The notes beneath the pieces were generated by a model. That model ran no database searches, was not told where the DNA came from, and saw only the letters and a program-made list of their open reading frames with translations. From NCBI RefSeq assembly GCF_026151205.1, contig NC_087074.1:16102962-16166961 (forward strand): a stretch of 64,000 nucleotides of DNA, read 5' to 3'. How positions within the stretch are numbered: position 1 is the stretch's first letter; the number at the start of each line of letters is the position of its first letter. This DNA is from Bolinopsis microptera (Eukaryota; Ctenophora; Tentaculata; Lobata; Bolinopsidae). Shown one piece after another: positions 10,175 through 22,100 of the stretch. A program made the position numbers and the translations under genes.

Positions 10175-12403
10175 ATGGAGAAGTGGTTTCCACTGATCGA
10201 ATTGTTTTCGCGATTTCATGCTCAAGCTCAAAACCAACAGCAGATGAGGCCAGGTATTTCTTTTGAGTCACATCATGTTCTCAAAACTACTACACAATAG
10301 TTTCACTGCTTCTTGCTTTGCTGAAATGCAGTTACATTGACGATTTCATTGAAAATTTGTATGATAACAATAACAATTCCGCTTTCAGGGACAGTGTAGA
10401 TAAAAGACAAAAATATATCTCCCAATCCTGTATTAATGATGGTGGTAAAGATGTGCGGGAGAATTGTCTCATGGCAAAATCTGGTGACATGTTCACTTTT
10501 ATCAAAGGTTCTACAGTTCCCACAACCCTTGTGACATTTATAATAATGCTCACAAAAATTTATATTACACAACACAATAACACATTTACAAGGGGACCTT
10601 TCATATATTACGTAGACCCCAGTGACATAAATTTAAAAAGGGACTAGGAATCCAGTCTGGAAAGAAAAAACGGCTACCATATATTTTTAAAACGACTACC
10701 ATAAATTTTTCGGCCGCTCCGCGGCCGGATAACGATTTCATTTTACTTTGCTAGTTATATTACAGAGGTTTAGTTATTCATTTGTATAGTTATTAATTCA
10801 TTAGTATAGTTATTCATAATTGCCAAAAGATTGTGAAAGAATTCCTTTCCGGGTTTCGAACTCGCGATCTGCTAATGTAGTAACGACGGACTAACCAACT
10901 AGGCTACGATTTCATGTACGCTTTTGTAATATTTACATATAGGTCTTCGCGCGTTCCTGCAACTACCATACTACCATACTACCAAACAGTCCATACTACC
11001 ATACTGGTAGTAGGAAAATCTTGGATCCTGACAGAAATATCTTGGATTATTTGGTAACGCGCAAGTTAAGCGCAAGAACTAGGATCCTGACAGGAATCTG
11101 GCATTTGCGCTCGATTCGAACATCTTCTCGGATAAATATAGAATTAAAGTACAGTGCGCGGCGTTACAGTGTGTAACAACCGAGAGTGACTATTTTAAAG
11201 TTGATTTAATAATTTTGTTGACAAAAATTAGTCGGCGTGGCTATGTATTAATGGAAATTAATATGGCTAGGAATTAGATTCTTAGATTCCTCACTTTATG
11301 TCACTGGGACGTAGACTAGATTTTGACTTTTTCAGACCCCACCCTGTGCATAAATAACAGTTTCCCAATCCCGCCCACATTCTGGCTGACGTAATATGTG
11401 AACAATCCCATACTTATCTAATGTTAGATTCGATACCGAAAATACAGTATTTAAGACCTCATTTCAAAACAAAATGATTTCAAAACCTAATTGCTACATT
11501 TTCAGAAACTAGAGTTACTCTAAGCTCAACAGAAAAACTTGATACTCTTCGAAACAAATTTGTAGAGAAACTTGACAATAGTATTAAGCTACATGATACA
11601 CTATACGGGTTTAAGGAAAAGACTTTAGCGGAGACAAGGTTAGATATACTTTGATAACTTTAGTGGAGACAAGGTTTGATATACTTTGATAACTTTAGCA
11701 GAGACAAGGTTTGATATACTTTGATAACTTTAGCGGAGACAAGGTTTGATATACTTTGATAACTTTAGCGGAGACAAGGTTTCATATACTTTGATAACTT
11801 TAGCGGAGACAAGGTTTCATATACTTTGATAACTTTAGCGGAGACAAGGTTTCATATACTATGATAACTTTGGCTGTCAATTTTCAAGTTATTTGATTAT
11901 ATCGGTTATATATCGACAAAAGCAAGATGTGGCTCAGGTATATTTATTTTCTAATCTTCTTTCCAGTAAAAGAACATTTACCAATGCCTGTAGAGTAGCA
12001 ACAGATAAAGCAAACCATCTGTGTAACAATATGGATGTGAAGCTAGGCGAATGCATTAAGATAGAGGAGCTCAGTTCAGACTGGATACAGAATTCCGATG
12101 TAGGTTACTCAAAGTGTTTAACTGAATTATAACATGATTATTTGTGTCACACTTGAATGATTGACCTTCGAGCCTAAATCAACCTTTGATCTTTTCACCT
12201 AGCTTGGTTTCTTGAAAAATCTATATTTTTTATTAGAATTTTGTTTTTTAATTGAATTATAAAATTTCGTTTCACACTTAATCCATTCAAATGCATAAAG
12301 ATAAGCCAACTTAACAACCAATCTTTTGTCGCAGTTAGCAAACAACTTTACAGAGAGGGAATACAGATGCAAAGTTCAAGCTCAGTATGGTATTATCCAA
12401 TGA
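10175..12403 (+). CDS. Small unknown protein, four exons
   Basis: Exons 10175-10253, 11506-11638, 11967-12099 and 12335-12403 join with matching phases (1, 2, 0) and GT-AG borders into 137 codons plus stop. The ATG at 10175 is the first after an in-frame TAA at 10163-10165. The protein starts MEKWFPLIELFSRFHAQ, has a central part rich in Lys, Thr and Asn that may be helical (KLDTLRNKFVEKLDNSIKLH), and ends YRCKVQAQYGIIQ. It has no signal peptide and no domain I recognise. Intron 1 carries nested MITEs, and a 35-bp tandem array begins at the exon 2 donor. The next gene starts about 730 bp downstream on the same strand. The exon model is by eye; function is unknown. Confidence 0.65.
10618..11308. 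mobile_element. hAT-type MITE (family A, copy 1)
   Basis: Ends are CCCAGTGACATAAA and its complement TTTATGTCACTGGG, flanked by the 8-bp duplication ACGTAGAC (10610-10617 and 11309-11316). An 8-bp duplication with CAGTG-type ends is the mark of the hAT superfamily. It is 691 bp with no transposase ORF. Inside are a GC palindrome around CGGCCGCTCCGCGGCCG and a tRNA-like block. A second copy sits at 31630. Confidence 0.9.
10848..10909 (-). other. tRNA-like (SINE-type) block inside the hAT MITE
   Basis: On the minus strand there is an A-box-like TAGCCTAGTTGG and, about 40 bases on, a B-box-like GAGTTCGAAACCC. This is the arrangement of internal RNA polymerase III promoters in tRNAs and tRNA-derived SINEs. 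It is not a functional tRNA: I see no paired acceptor stem. The same block is present in copy 2 (31859-31920). Confidence 0.6.
11625..11875. repeat. 35-bp minisatellite, about 7 copies, starting at an exon's 3' end
   Basis: The unit is GATAACTTTAGCGGAGACAA followed by GGTTTSATATACTTT. The first unit overlaps the last 14 coding bases of exon 2 (TTTAGCGGAGACAAG) and its donor GT. Every later unit therefore carries a copy of the exon end and of the splice donor ACAAG|GTT. Confidence 0.85.
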
Positions 12404-13129
12404 AACATTGATCAAACTTCTCAACAACTCTAATAAACATTATCTAAACAGTTCACATCTGTTGTCTCCATAGCAGTTGTCTTCCTTACTACAAGAGCTT
12501 AATTCATCAGCAGATTTGTAACTAATTCACTGCAGACATGCTTATCTAATTCAGTTAAAACCAACAAGTTTTGTACCATTTCCGTTGTAAAATGTGTTAA
12601 TAAGTTTTAAGATATGTTTGTGCTTTAAATATATTTAATATCCAGAATTTGTACGTTATTTTTTGTTTTGTTTATTTGACATTATATTTGAATTAATTTT
12701 TACAGTTGCAGTGGCATGGTATAAGATGAAATATTGAAAAAATCTTTTCCTTATCGTTTTCTTATTTTGGTGATGCGATGGGAAGCTAACTTTTGTTCGC
12801 TATTGTCTGCAGATTGTACAGTTTAAACTGGGTTAAGTTTCATATTGTCATAGATAATTTCTTATAATAATGATATTCTGATTTCTGTGCTTCCATTAAA
12901 GTTGAATTAACTCCAAATCTTAAAGTAAATATCAGCGTTGTTATCAAGAAAACACCCGCAACACGGCTACAGGCCAAGTTTGCTCTGTTATTTGAAAAAT
13001 ATTGGATACTGTAATGTGCGAACGGAAACTATATCTGTTTATTTTCGGAAAACATATGTAATTACAGTAACAGAATAATTATTGATTAATTAATAATGAA
13101 ATAAAATTATTCCCAAAAACCTTTAAAGG
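12404..13129. other. Intergenic region before the CEP152-like gene
   Basis: AT-rich, with no ORF or repeat that I recognise. It should hold the 3' end of the small gene and the promoter of the CEP152-like gene. Confidence 0.4.
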
Positions 13130-16100
13130 ATGATTGAGAGCGAAGTATTTAACAGTAATATGTTTCAAAACACGACGACAATAGTTGACGACAACACAGA
13201 GGATGATAACCCTTGTGAAGACGAGGTCAGATATACTTGTAACATAAACATTATTAATATCCTATATTATATTGGAGAAGTCGATCTGAAATATCGTACA
13301 TAATTATAGTTATTTCTTAAGCCGGTGTGGATATAGAATCTGATTTTGTGAATGGCTGAAGAGGAATATTAGTTTTCATCGTGCTATTTACTATTTATAT
13401 CCACGTTTTCAGATAAGAGACGCTCTAAACAAAGCACTGGACGATGACATTGAAGATTATGATGATTGGGAGCCGGATGAGGAGAACATTCCTCCGAATA
13501 ACAATAGTAACCACATAACTAACAACAACACAAGTCACGAAAACAACAGCAGTAGTCATAACAACGAGACTCATCATAACAACGAGACTCATCATAACAA
13601 CTACAGCAACATGAGCAGTAAAAATGTGTTTAACAGTCATCTTAACACCCAAAGTGTAAGCAGTTTGATCATTATATAGAGTGTGTGTTGTGTTATATTA
13701 TATGATTCACTACATTATTAATTAATTTAAGAGTTATTTAATTTTGACCAGTGTTTAATGGAGATTGGACTGACCAAAACTAAAATGATATCCAGAATAT
13801 ACACTCCTTTCTCTTTCAGAATCTGAAGCACACATTCCAACACAACGGAGGACAGTGGCCCGTGCCACAACCCCCACAACCTCTCCATCCATACCTTAAA
13901 GTGAACCCGTACGCAATGCCAGCACCGTACCACGCCCACAACCCCTACCACGGTCCTCCCTTCCCTCCTTACTCCTTCCACCCTGGTAACCCTGGTAACT
14001 TCCCGGGTCCAGGACCTGGATTTGAGAGCGGTACTTACGATAGTAGGGAGAGCAGCGAGGTTACTGGAAACAACACTGAACATGTGAGCACTACATAATA
14101 TCATCACTCAATTCCACATACACAGTACTTGGTACTGTAATTAGTATTTGTTCATGATGTATCCATATCACTGAATGTTTGCTAAATGCTAATTACTAAT
14201 ACTACTTACTAATTACTAATTACTAACCTCTATTTCAGCTGAGCAGAGACGATTATTATCCAGTAGGGGCCGATAAAAGTGACTGGAACAGCCAATGGTG
14301 AGATTTTATTTCCAATAATTATGAAAGCCATTTTCTTGTACCAGGAAATTTTTGTTTTTGCTTTCAATTAACAGGTTGAGATGATCATTCATCATTGATG
14401 TATGATCGTCGATCATACATAATATCTAATATCTATGGAGAATTAATCAGTGTATATCATGCACTAATAATGGTAGTGTACGATATGAGAGAACACTGTA
14501 ATATATCCTAAACGACAATTCAGCACAGCTAGCGTTTCTTAGATCTCGGCCATAAAGTCAGCATCTATATTGTATACAATGTTTAATGACGTCTATCACT
14601 CAACAAAATTTCGAGGTCCAGCGTTTATCATTGAACATAACCAAAACTGATTTTTAAAACTATATTTTACAGTGGAAGTCCAGATTGTGGAGTCAGTATA
14701 CCGTTGGATAGTGAAGTGTTCAATGATGGATCTGATGTTGTGCACCAACCTGAACAACTCAACGCTTTATATAGAGCTAACCAGAGGTCATATCTAGTGC
14801 CTTCTCTATATTAGCCTTCTTTTCTTTGCTTCATCCCTCGCTCTCTGAGGCCCTGTTCTTTCTTATCATCAAAATGAAACTTTTATCCTTGAGTTTTCCA
14901 ACTTGAATTTAAAAGATAAGGATCTAACACTCAACTCTATTCTTATATTTATTTATTATATAACTGATATTATTATTATTATGTAGCTAATAGCCTGTTA
15001 GCCGAATTAACACTTTGTTCATGTTTAGAAAACTGGATCAGATAACGACCCAGCTACAAGACACTCAGGACACCTACACTAAGCAAATACATCAGCTTCA
15101 GCACAAAGTTGGGCTTCTCCAGACCGAGAAAGACATTCTTGAATCACAGGTTAGTGTTTGGTGTTCAATTTTACGTCGGGGAACCAGCGATTTGTGGAAA
15201 ACTAATCAAACTGTGAGAACTCCAGATCTAGAGTTCCCAGAGTTAATGGACGATATTTAAATTTTTCTATAATAACGGATTTTAGTTCAACTATTAAACT
15301 TTTGCCCTCTCCACTAACCTCCCAAATACCAGTTGTCACAGAGTGCACTGAGAGCTAAAGAATTAGAAGAAACAGTAGATAGAGAGAAGTACGATAAGGA
15401 GAACCACGAGACGAATAACAGCGAACTTAACGAGCATATCGTCACTCTGCAGCTACAACTTCAGGTGCAAAAACATATATAATATTCTTTATCCAAAGGA
15501 ATTTATATTTGCGCATGTGAGCCAAGTTTTTGTTTTTACAATTCGCCGCGTTTTTTAGCTCAAACTTTGTTTAACACGCAACTTGACGGCAGAGTATTAT
15601 TCACTGAGTTTGAAATGTAAAGAGGCTCTTACTCAAGACTTTACTCGAGCATACAGTTTAGTAACGTGTAATGTGTATGTGTATTTTGTCATGCACACCT
15701 TATAATCTCAATACATCATCAAGCTTGAGGGAGGCATTGGTGCATGGCAAAGTCTAATTTCACGCTTCAACGTATACTTATTTCTTACCAACTGCAGTGT
15801 TATGAACCATTTAAACGTCTCAAGTAAACGCAGCCAAGTTTTGCATCAAGGTGACTTTTAAAATGTTTACAGGTATACTCACAGGTGTGTCAACTGTCAG
15901 CCGTGTGTTTACCGTGAGTCAGCCGTGAGTTAAAGTTTGTGCGTCAACCGTGTGCTATTCAACCTTGTGCTAAGTAACCGTGTGCTTAGTAACCGTGTGC
16001 GAAGTAACTGTGTGTTAAGTAACCGTGTGCTAAGTAACCATGTGCTAAGTAACCGTGTGCTAAGTAACCGTGTGCTAAGTAACTTTGTGCTAATTAAAAG

Positions 16101-19100
16101 TGTGCTAAGTAACCGTGTGCTAAGTAACCTTGTCTAAGTAACCGTGTGCTAAGTAACCGTGTGCTTAGTAACCGTGTGCTAAGTAACCGTGTGCTAAGTA
16201 ACCGTGTGCTAAGTAACCGTGTGCTAAGTAACTGTGTGCTAAGTAACTGTGTGCTAAGTAACCGTGTGCTAAGTAACTGTGTGCTAAGTAACCGTGTGCT
16301 AAGTAACCGTGTGCTAAGTAACTGTGTGCTAAGTAACTGTGTGCTAAGTAACCTTGTGCTAAGTAACCGTGTGCTAAGTAACTGTGTGCTAAGTAACTGT
16401 GTGCTAAGTAACATTGTGCTAAGTAACCGTGTGCTAAGTAGCCGTGTGCTAAGTAGCCGTGTGCTAAGTAACCGTGTGCTAAGTAACTGTGTGCTAAGTA
16501 ACCGTGTGCTAAGTAACCGTGTGTTAAGTAACTGTGTGCTAAGTAACCGTATTCTAAGTTTGCTAACTAAACTGTGGTTTAATTTTAAATCGACAGATTA
16601 CTGCCTTTAAAACATTATTAAACGATAACATTATTTTTTGAATTCAGGAGAGAAACAGTGAAATAGACCGGCTAAGTTATCAGCTAAAAGACAGCGTGTC
16701 TAAAAAAGATACTGAATTCTACGAAGAAATGCTTGCTAAAACTAACAAAATGAAAGAAAGGGAGATAACGGAGGGAAAGAAGAAACTTGATGGATGTAAA
16801 CGTGACATCGTTCAAAAGGTTTCATTAATTTTAAAGAGATATTAGAGTCTTCAGTGTTTGGAATCCGATAGAGTTTAATGTTAACTTATATTAAATAACA
16901 ACAAACTCGGGTCTCGGATGACGGATCTAACAATTTTATATCGCTGTATGGACAAAATTTACGATCTCAAAAGACTCTGTTTAGCATTGCTTCATTTTTC
17001 TGTCCGACTCTCAGGATTTGGAGATAGAGATGTTAAGGGTAGAATTACAGAACAGTGTGAAGAACAAGATGACATCCCTGGAACAGGACCTGAAGCAGAA
17101 GGAGGAGAATATCAAACACGGTCTGGAGGATCTTCTTATTACCCTTCCCAAGATGAACATTGTGGATGCTAATCTGTGAGTTAAAGGGTGGTGTTGTAGA
17201 GTTAATATCTACTGACTCTAGATGGCTTTGTGTTGTCAAATTGTTGTTTCATCTTAGCTGAATCAACGTAACCAATTTATGAATTTAATTTAAAGATGTG
17301 CAATACGTCATCTGTGCATCATCATTTTTGCTTACCAAGATTGGCTCCATCAATACCACATTACAAAATAAAGACGTAGACTTGTTACAATATCTCCTAA
17401 TCATGGCTTTACCCCAGACCGCTGGTAACAGAAATACACAGCTGTGAAATAACAGAGCTGGTCACACATTTAAGTGTGATCACCCAGCGACTGTGTGAGA
17501 GTGAAGAGAGCCCGCGCACGCTCGCGTCACACATTACTGATCTGACGAGCGAGTGTGAGGTGCTCCGTCACACTGCAGCACAGCTTCAGGTTAGGAAGCT
17601 GTGACATTTTGTTAGTTTGTTTGTGGGCACCTGCTCTAACTCAATACCTGCTCTTACTCAATACCGTGGAACGTCTCATGGGCTGTGAAACATGATTTTT
17701 TAAACATCTGCTGTGCTTATTAATACAACTTGGGTCAATTGAATCAAAACGACTTTTATTTTAAAATTTACAGATAATATATTTTTGATAACAAATGTAT
17801 TTGTAAAACATTACACTGGTTACACACCCCTGAACCCCACCCCCTGCAGGACCGAGTGGTAAACTCTGAGCGTTGTGAAGAAGAAGCTAAGAGCAGTGTA
17901 GACTCTAAAGACCGTACCATCTCATATCTTCAAACTGAGGTTGGGAGGCTACAGGGGCAGATGAAGGAGGTGCATGGCAGTATAAATGATAGTGAACATA
18001 GAGCTGACCAAGCTGTCTCCAGAGAACGAGGTACAGAAAACATTGAAAACATTGTAACTCGTGTGATTAACCTTAGTATTCTGGTTCCATTGGGAGTGTT
18101 TTTTTTTTCATCACAAAAACATTGAAATCGAAATTTTCAAAAAACACTAAAAAATTATTCAATATAAAAATTTGCTATCGAGCAATTAAAATCAGATACA
18201 CTTATTTAAATCATGTCCGTATAATTATGAAACACGTGAGTCCTTTGCCTGGGTGTGGTGTCATCAAGCCTCCTCCTCAACTAGTTTCAGTGTACAGCAT
18301 GCTATTCCTACATCCTCGTTTCCATCTCCCCCTCTTTTCCAAAGATCCTCTCTCCCTTGCAAGACAACAGCTTTTCCCACGATCGATTGCTTTCCCTCCA
18401 GAGCAAACTTGGCACTGTTTAATGTGAAAGTGTCACGGTTCCATACTGGTTGGTAGCAATCAGGTTCCTTCAGAACAATCGAATAAGTAGGTTTTCCTTT
18501 CTTTAATGCTCTTTTTCTCTTCTTTTCCGCCTTCTCCAGATCGACTATCCTCTCCTCGCGACCGTCCGGCCAGAGCATGAATGGTTCTGCTGCACACACG
18601 AAAAGACTTTCTATCATACCAGAACCTACTTCGTCCGCTAGTGGATCTACTGTTATTTTGTGGACTTGATTTACTTCTCCCCTCTCTCCAGCACGAACGT
18701 TTCCAATATCCCCCAAATGTCTCGAGTTTGATGGAAAATGCAGCCCTCCGTGGTCGCTTCCCTCGGGGTTGAAATGGCCACCAGTGGAGGCTGCGCTACA
18801 ATCATTCCTTTTAACTGGGTTACTGTGAATGTGTAACCCGTGGTATCCCTTGGTGATTACATCGGGGTCTCCCTTCAGGTACGCTTCTATACGCTGTTTA
18901 TTTCCATTGCTGGTGAAGATAACTGTACCTATCTTTGTACCATTTTTGTGAAGCTTCATGGTACACCTAGCTTGTAGGGCAGTGACAGAGTGAGCAGCCA
19001 CTCCTAGCAGCAACAAACAGAGTAACATGGCGTAACGTAAGATAGCAAGGATAAGTGGAAATGAGATGTCTACTAGCCGCTACCCGGGAAAAATATTAAT

Positions 19101-22100
19101 TAATTAATTGGTGGTACCTGTGTTTGTTCAGATAAGACATTCAAGGTGTCAAAGATAATTCCAATATTTATTTTAGAATACTGCCCAATCTTACTTTTAT
19201 GGGCACTTCATGCAACCATGAGCTGATAACACAAATTGAGTCGATAAAGTTGTGGGATAATATAAGTCGCACGTGGGATAATATAAGTCGCACGACCATA
19301 ACAATTTGAGTCATTAGTGGCCCAGAAGTTTCAGGCTGAGAAGTGCAAGATATTGAAGCGCAAAATTAGAAGGATACTTAGATGATTGTTTAGAACATTC
19401 TAGATTGAGAGCTCAGTTTGGCGGTATTTTTCAAAAGACTTTTTCATCAAAAATGCTTTGAATCTCAAAGAATACACTTGCTTTGAATTTCCCAATCAAA
19501 GTCAATTTGGTCAAATTATTGTACACGTTATTCTTTTAATAGCATACCCAATAAAAACACTAATTTGTTGTGTGGTAGTTGAGGTGAGATTACATATTGT
19601 TATCAAATATGTAAACCAAGTAAGGGTGTTTTACGAATATTTGTGCTTTTAATTTAGAATCAAAACAAGTCCTTCATATTATGAGTCAGGGTGTGACTGC
19701 ATCTGGTTAAAGGACTTCCATCATATTACATAATAATACTCAAATTATTTGTTAAATATTTATATAATAAAATAGTTAAATATATATAGTTTACCTAAAC
19801 ACGTACAACGTGTAAAATGCAGCTATTTGTACAACACCATATAATACTGCCTGTTTATGCGTACAATAGCTCCATATTACATCGTGACTTTAAATCAAAA
19901 AACTGGCCAAAACAAAAATACTCTAAGGATCCAATAAACGAGAAAGATAAGTATCAAAAACTGATTTAATTGGCGGAACAAAACAGCATCATTGCCTCAA
20001 GATTGCGATGATATCATTTAACATGACCTCATTTAAACATTCCACTTTCAGAGACAATGGAGAAACTAGCTGCAGCTGAGAAGCGTTGTGAGCAAACACT
20101 AGTAGATCAGACCAATACACTGAAACGTATGAGAGCTATTGAAGAAACTTCTAGACTCGACAAACACGGTCTACAAAATAAAATCGAGGAGTACAGGTGG
20201 GATTTGTTGTTTAGTGTGATACGATTTATAATGTACTGTATAATGTATAATGTATATCTATTGATTTCCTGGACTTGTACATCCAAATCTAAATATAATC
20301 TTTCTAGGACTAGTGTGGTGTGGTAATGTTTTAATATTTTAACGATACTATAGATTGAAGTCAACAAGTCTGCAAGAAGAAGTTGACAAGAACAAGGAAC
20401 TGTATGTTAGTTTGAGCAAAGAAAAGGAAGTATTAAAGACAGATTACGACAAGAGATTGGAAAACTTCCAACAAAGGGTTCGTCTTCAATTTCCTGTTTT
20501 TGGTTGTCGAAGCTTTCTATGTCATGCATTTGACAGAAACTGTTTGACAGAAAAATCTGACAGAAACTGTTTGACAAAAACGTTCGACAGAAACATTTGA
20601 CAGAAACATTTGACAGAAACTGTTTCCCTTTCTCCTGGATAATGAAACTAAACCCGTGCAGGCATCAGATGAAGTGTTAACCCAGCTGAGAGAAGTTAAA
20701 GCTCGGTGTGATGAGGAGAGGGAACAAATGCTAATTCAAAAGGAGGAGGACATGCTCATGTCTTTTGGTATGTGTTTTAGCTGAGTTATTTAGGTAATCA
20801 GTACTGTGGCATTCTGATTTGTAGAATGTAGACAATTTGTATTAGAGATTAGTTATCTTGGAATGTTCCACTTCATGGCAAATTTCAGCCGAAGAGCGAC
20901 TCCAGATAGAAACGAGAATACAGTCTCAACTCACACAAGATTTCGAGAAACGGTTGGAATCTGAGATAGAAAACTCTCAAAAACATTGGAGTGGAAGTAC
21001 GAATGTGTCTACTCTTTGCATTCTAGAGGTTCGTTTGCTTAGAATTCTCTTCGAATTGTTATATACAATCAAACGTACAATGGTTATTGGAAGAGTATCA
21101 ATTTTCATGTTGTGTTAATGTACAGCATGTACAAGATTATGGCGGTTAAATTTCGCGCTCAAAGCCTATTTTGCGTGGGCAGCGGCGACATTTTAACGTG
21201 CCAGGTAGATTGTGGTCGGGTGTTAGTGTAGTTTTTCGCTGCCGCCGCGCGCAGCAGCGATTTAATTCAACACCAACGGGCAATTTCGTAGGAAGCCACG
21301 ACTTCACATTTAAAAGCTGCCCCTATTTTAAACCATTAATGTGAGGGGTACCGAAACTTCATGCCATGTGATCACTTAAACTGTTTCACAGCTCATCTTA
21401 ACATAAATTGAGTTCAGTACTTATTGGGATACCGACATTTGACTTGCCCTGACATTTGTACGATGAATTTTGGACCTTCATCAAATTACTGTTTCTACGT
21501 ACTAAAATAATCCTTATCAATCAAGCAGTTCATGTCCAATGACTCAATCACTGTGTGTGGCTATACAGGGATTAGATTATCTCACAGCATTAACGCCGGT
21601 CTGAGATTAACATCTGAAGTGCGAGGATGTTTAGGGTTAAGATTTGAATATGTGGGTAAAAAGAACAAGTGTTATGATAAGATAAGACGAGAGTTCAGGA
21701 AGTGGTCATACTCCTGGGATTCAACTTTGTTTTTTTGTGGCATAACTTTATTTGTTTGAACTTTGAGACCGGGAGGAAATATTGTGGCCGGATATCTGTC
21801 CTCAATATTTGTTTTGTAATTTGGTTCCAGTCCGGTTTAGAACGTGCTTGGCCTGATATCAACCGAAAATTTCAAGAAGTTTCAGGAAAAAATGTAATTT
21901 CTTAAAAATTTGATTTCGGGTAATTGAATTAAACATGCCGTGTCCTTATGTTTGGATCCCGGGGCTGAAAAAGATGTCTCGGGATCTGATGTCGGGTAAT
22001 CTGGCTACATGCCGGGTCCTTAGCTTCAAATCCCATGGTCCAATAGCAGGTGCTCGAGATCGGAGATTTCGAAACTTACAAGACAAATTATAAATTTTCG

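Larger units (their letters stand above)
10592..11409. mobile_element. Harbinger-type MITE (family B, copy 3), diverged and split by a hAT MITE
   Basis: Outer ends at 10592 (GGGGACCTTTCATATATTACG) and about 11409 (CGTAATATGTGAACAATCCC) are diverged forms of the family B ends seen at 27692 and 32375. The interior after the split (11317 on: TTTTGACTTTTTCAGACCCC) matches the interior of copy 1. The hAT MITE at 10618-11308 lies inside it, so family B is the older layer here. Confidence 0.7.

Noticed and set aside
10303..10647. Overlapping ORFs on both strands (about 100 codons) in intron 1 of the small gene
   Set aside because: No domain match, overlapping opposite frames, and the region is bounded by exon splice sites and MITEs.
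10848..10909. A functional tRNA gene
   Set aside because: Only A-box and B-box-like pieces are visible; no paired acceptor stem or clear anticodon arm.
16094..16610. Long ORFs of SNRVL or LLSTR repeats on both strands
   Set aside because: They are by-products of a stop-free 15-bp minisatellite inside an intron; composition and frame come only from the repeat.
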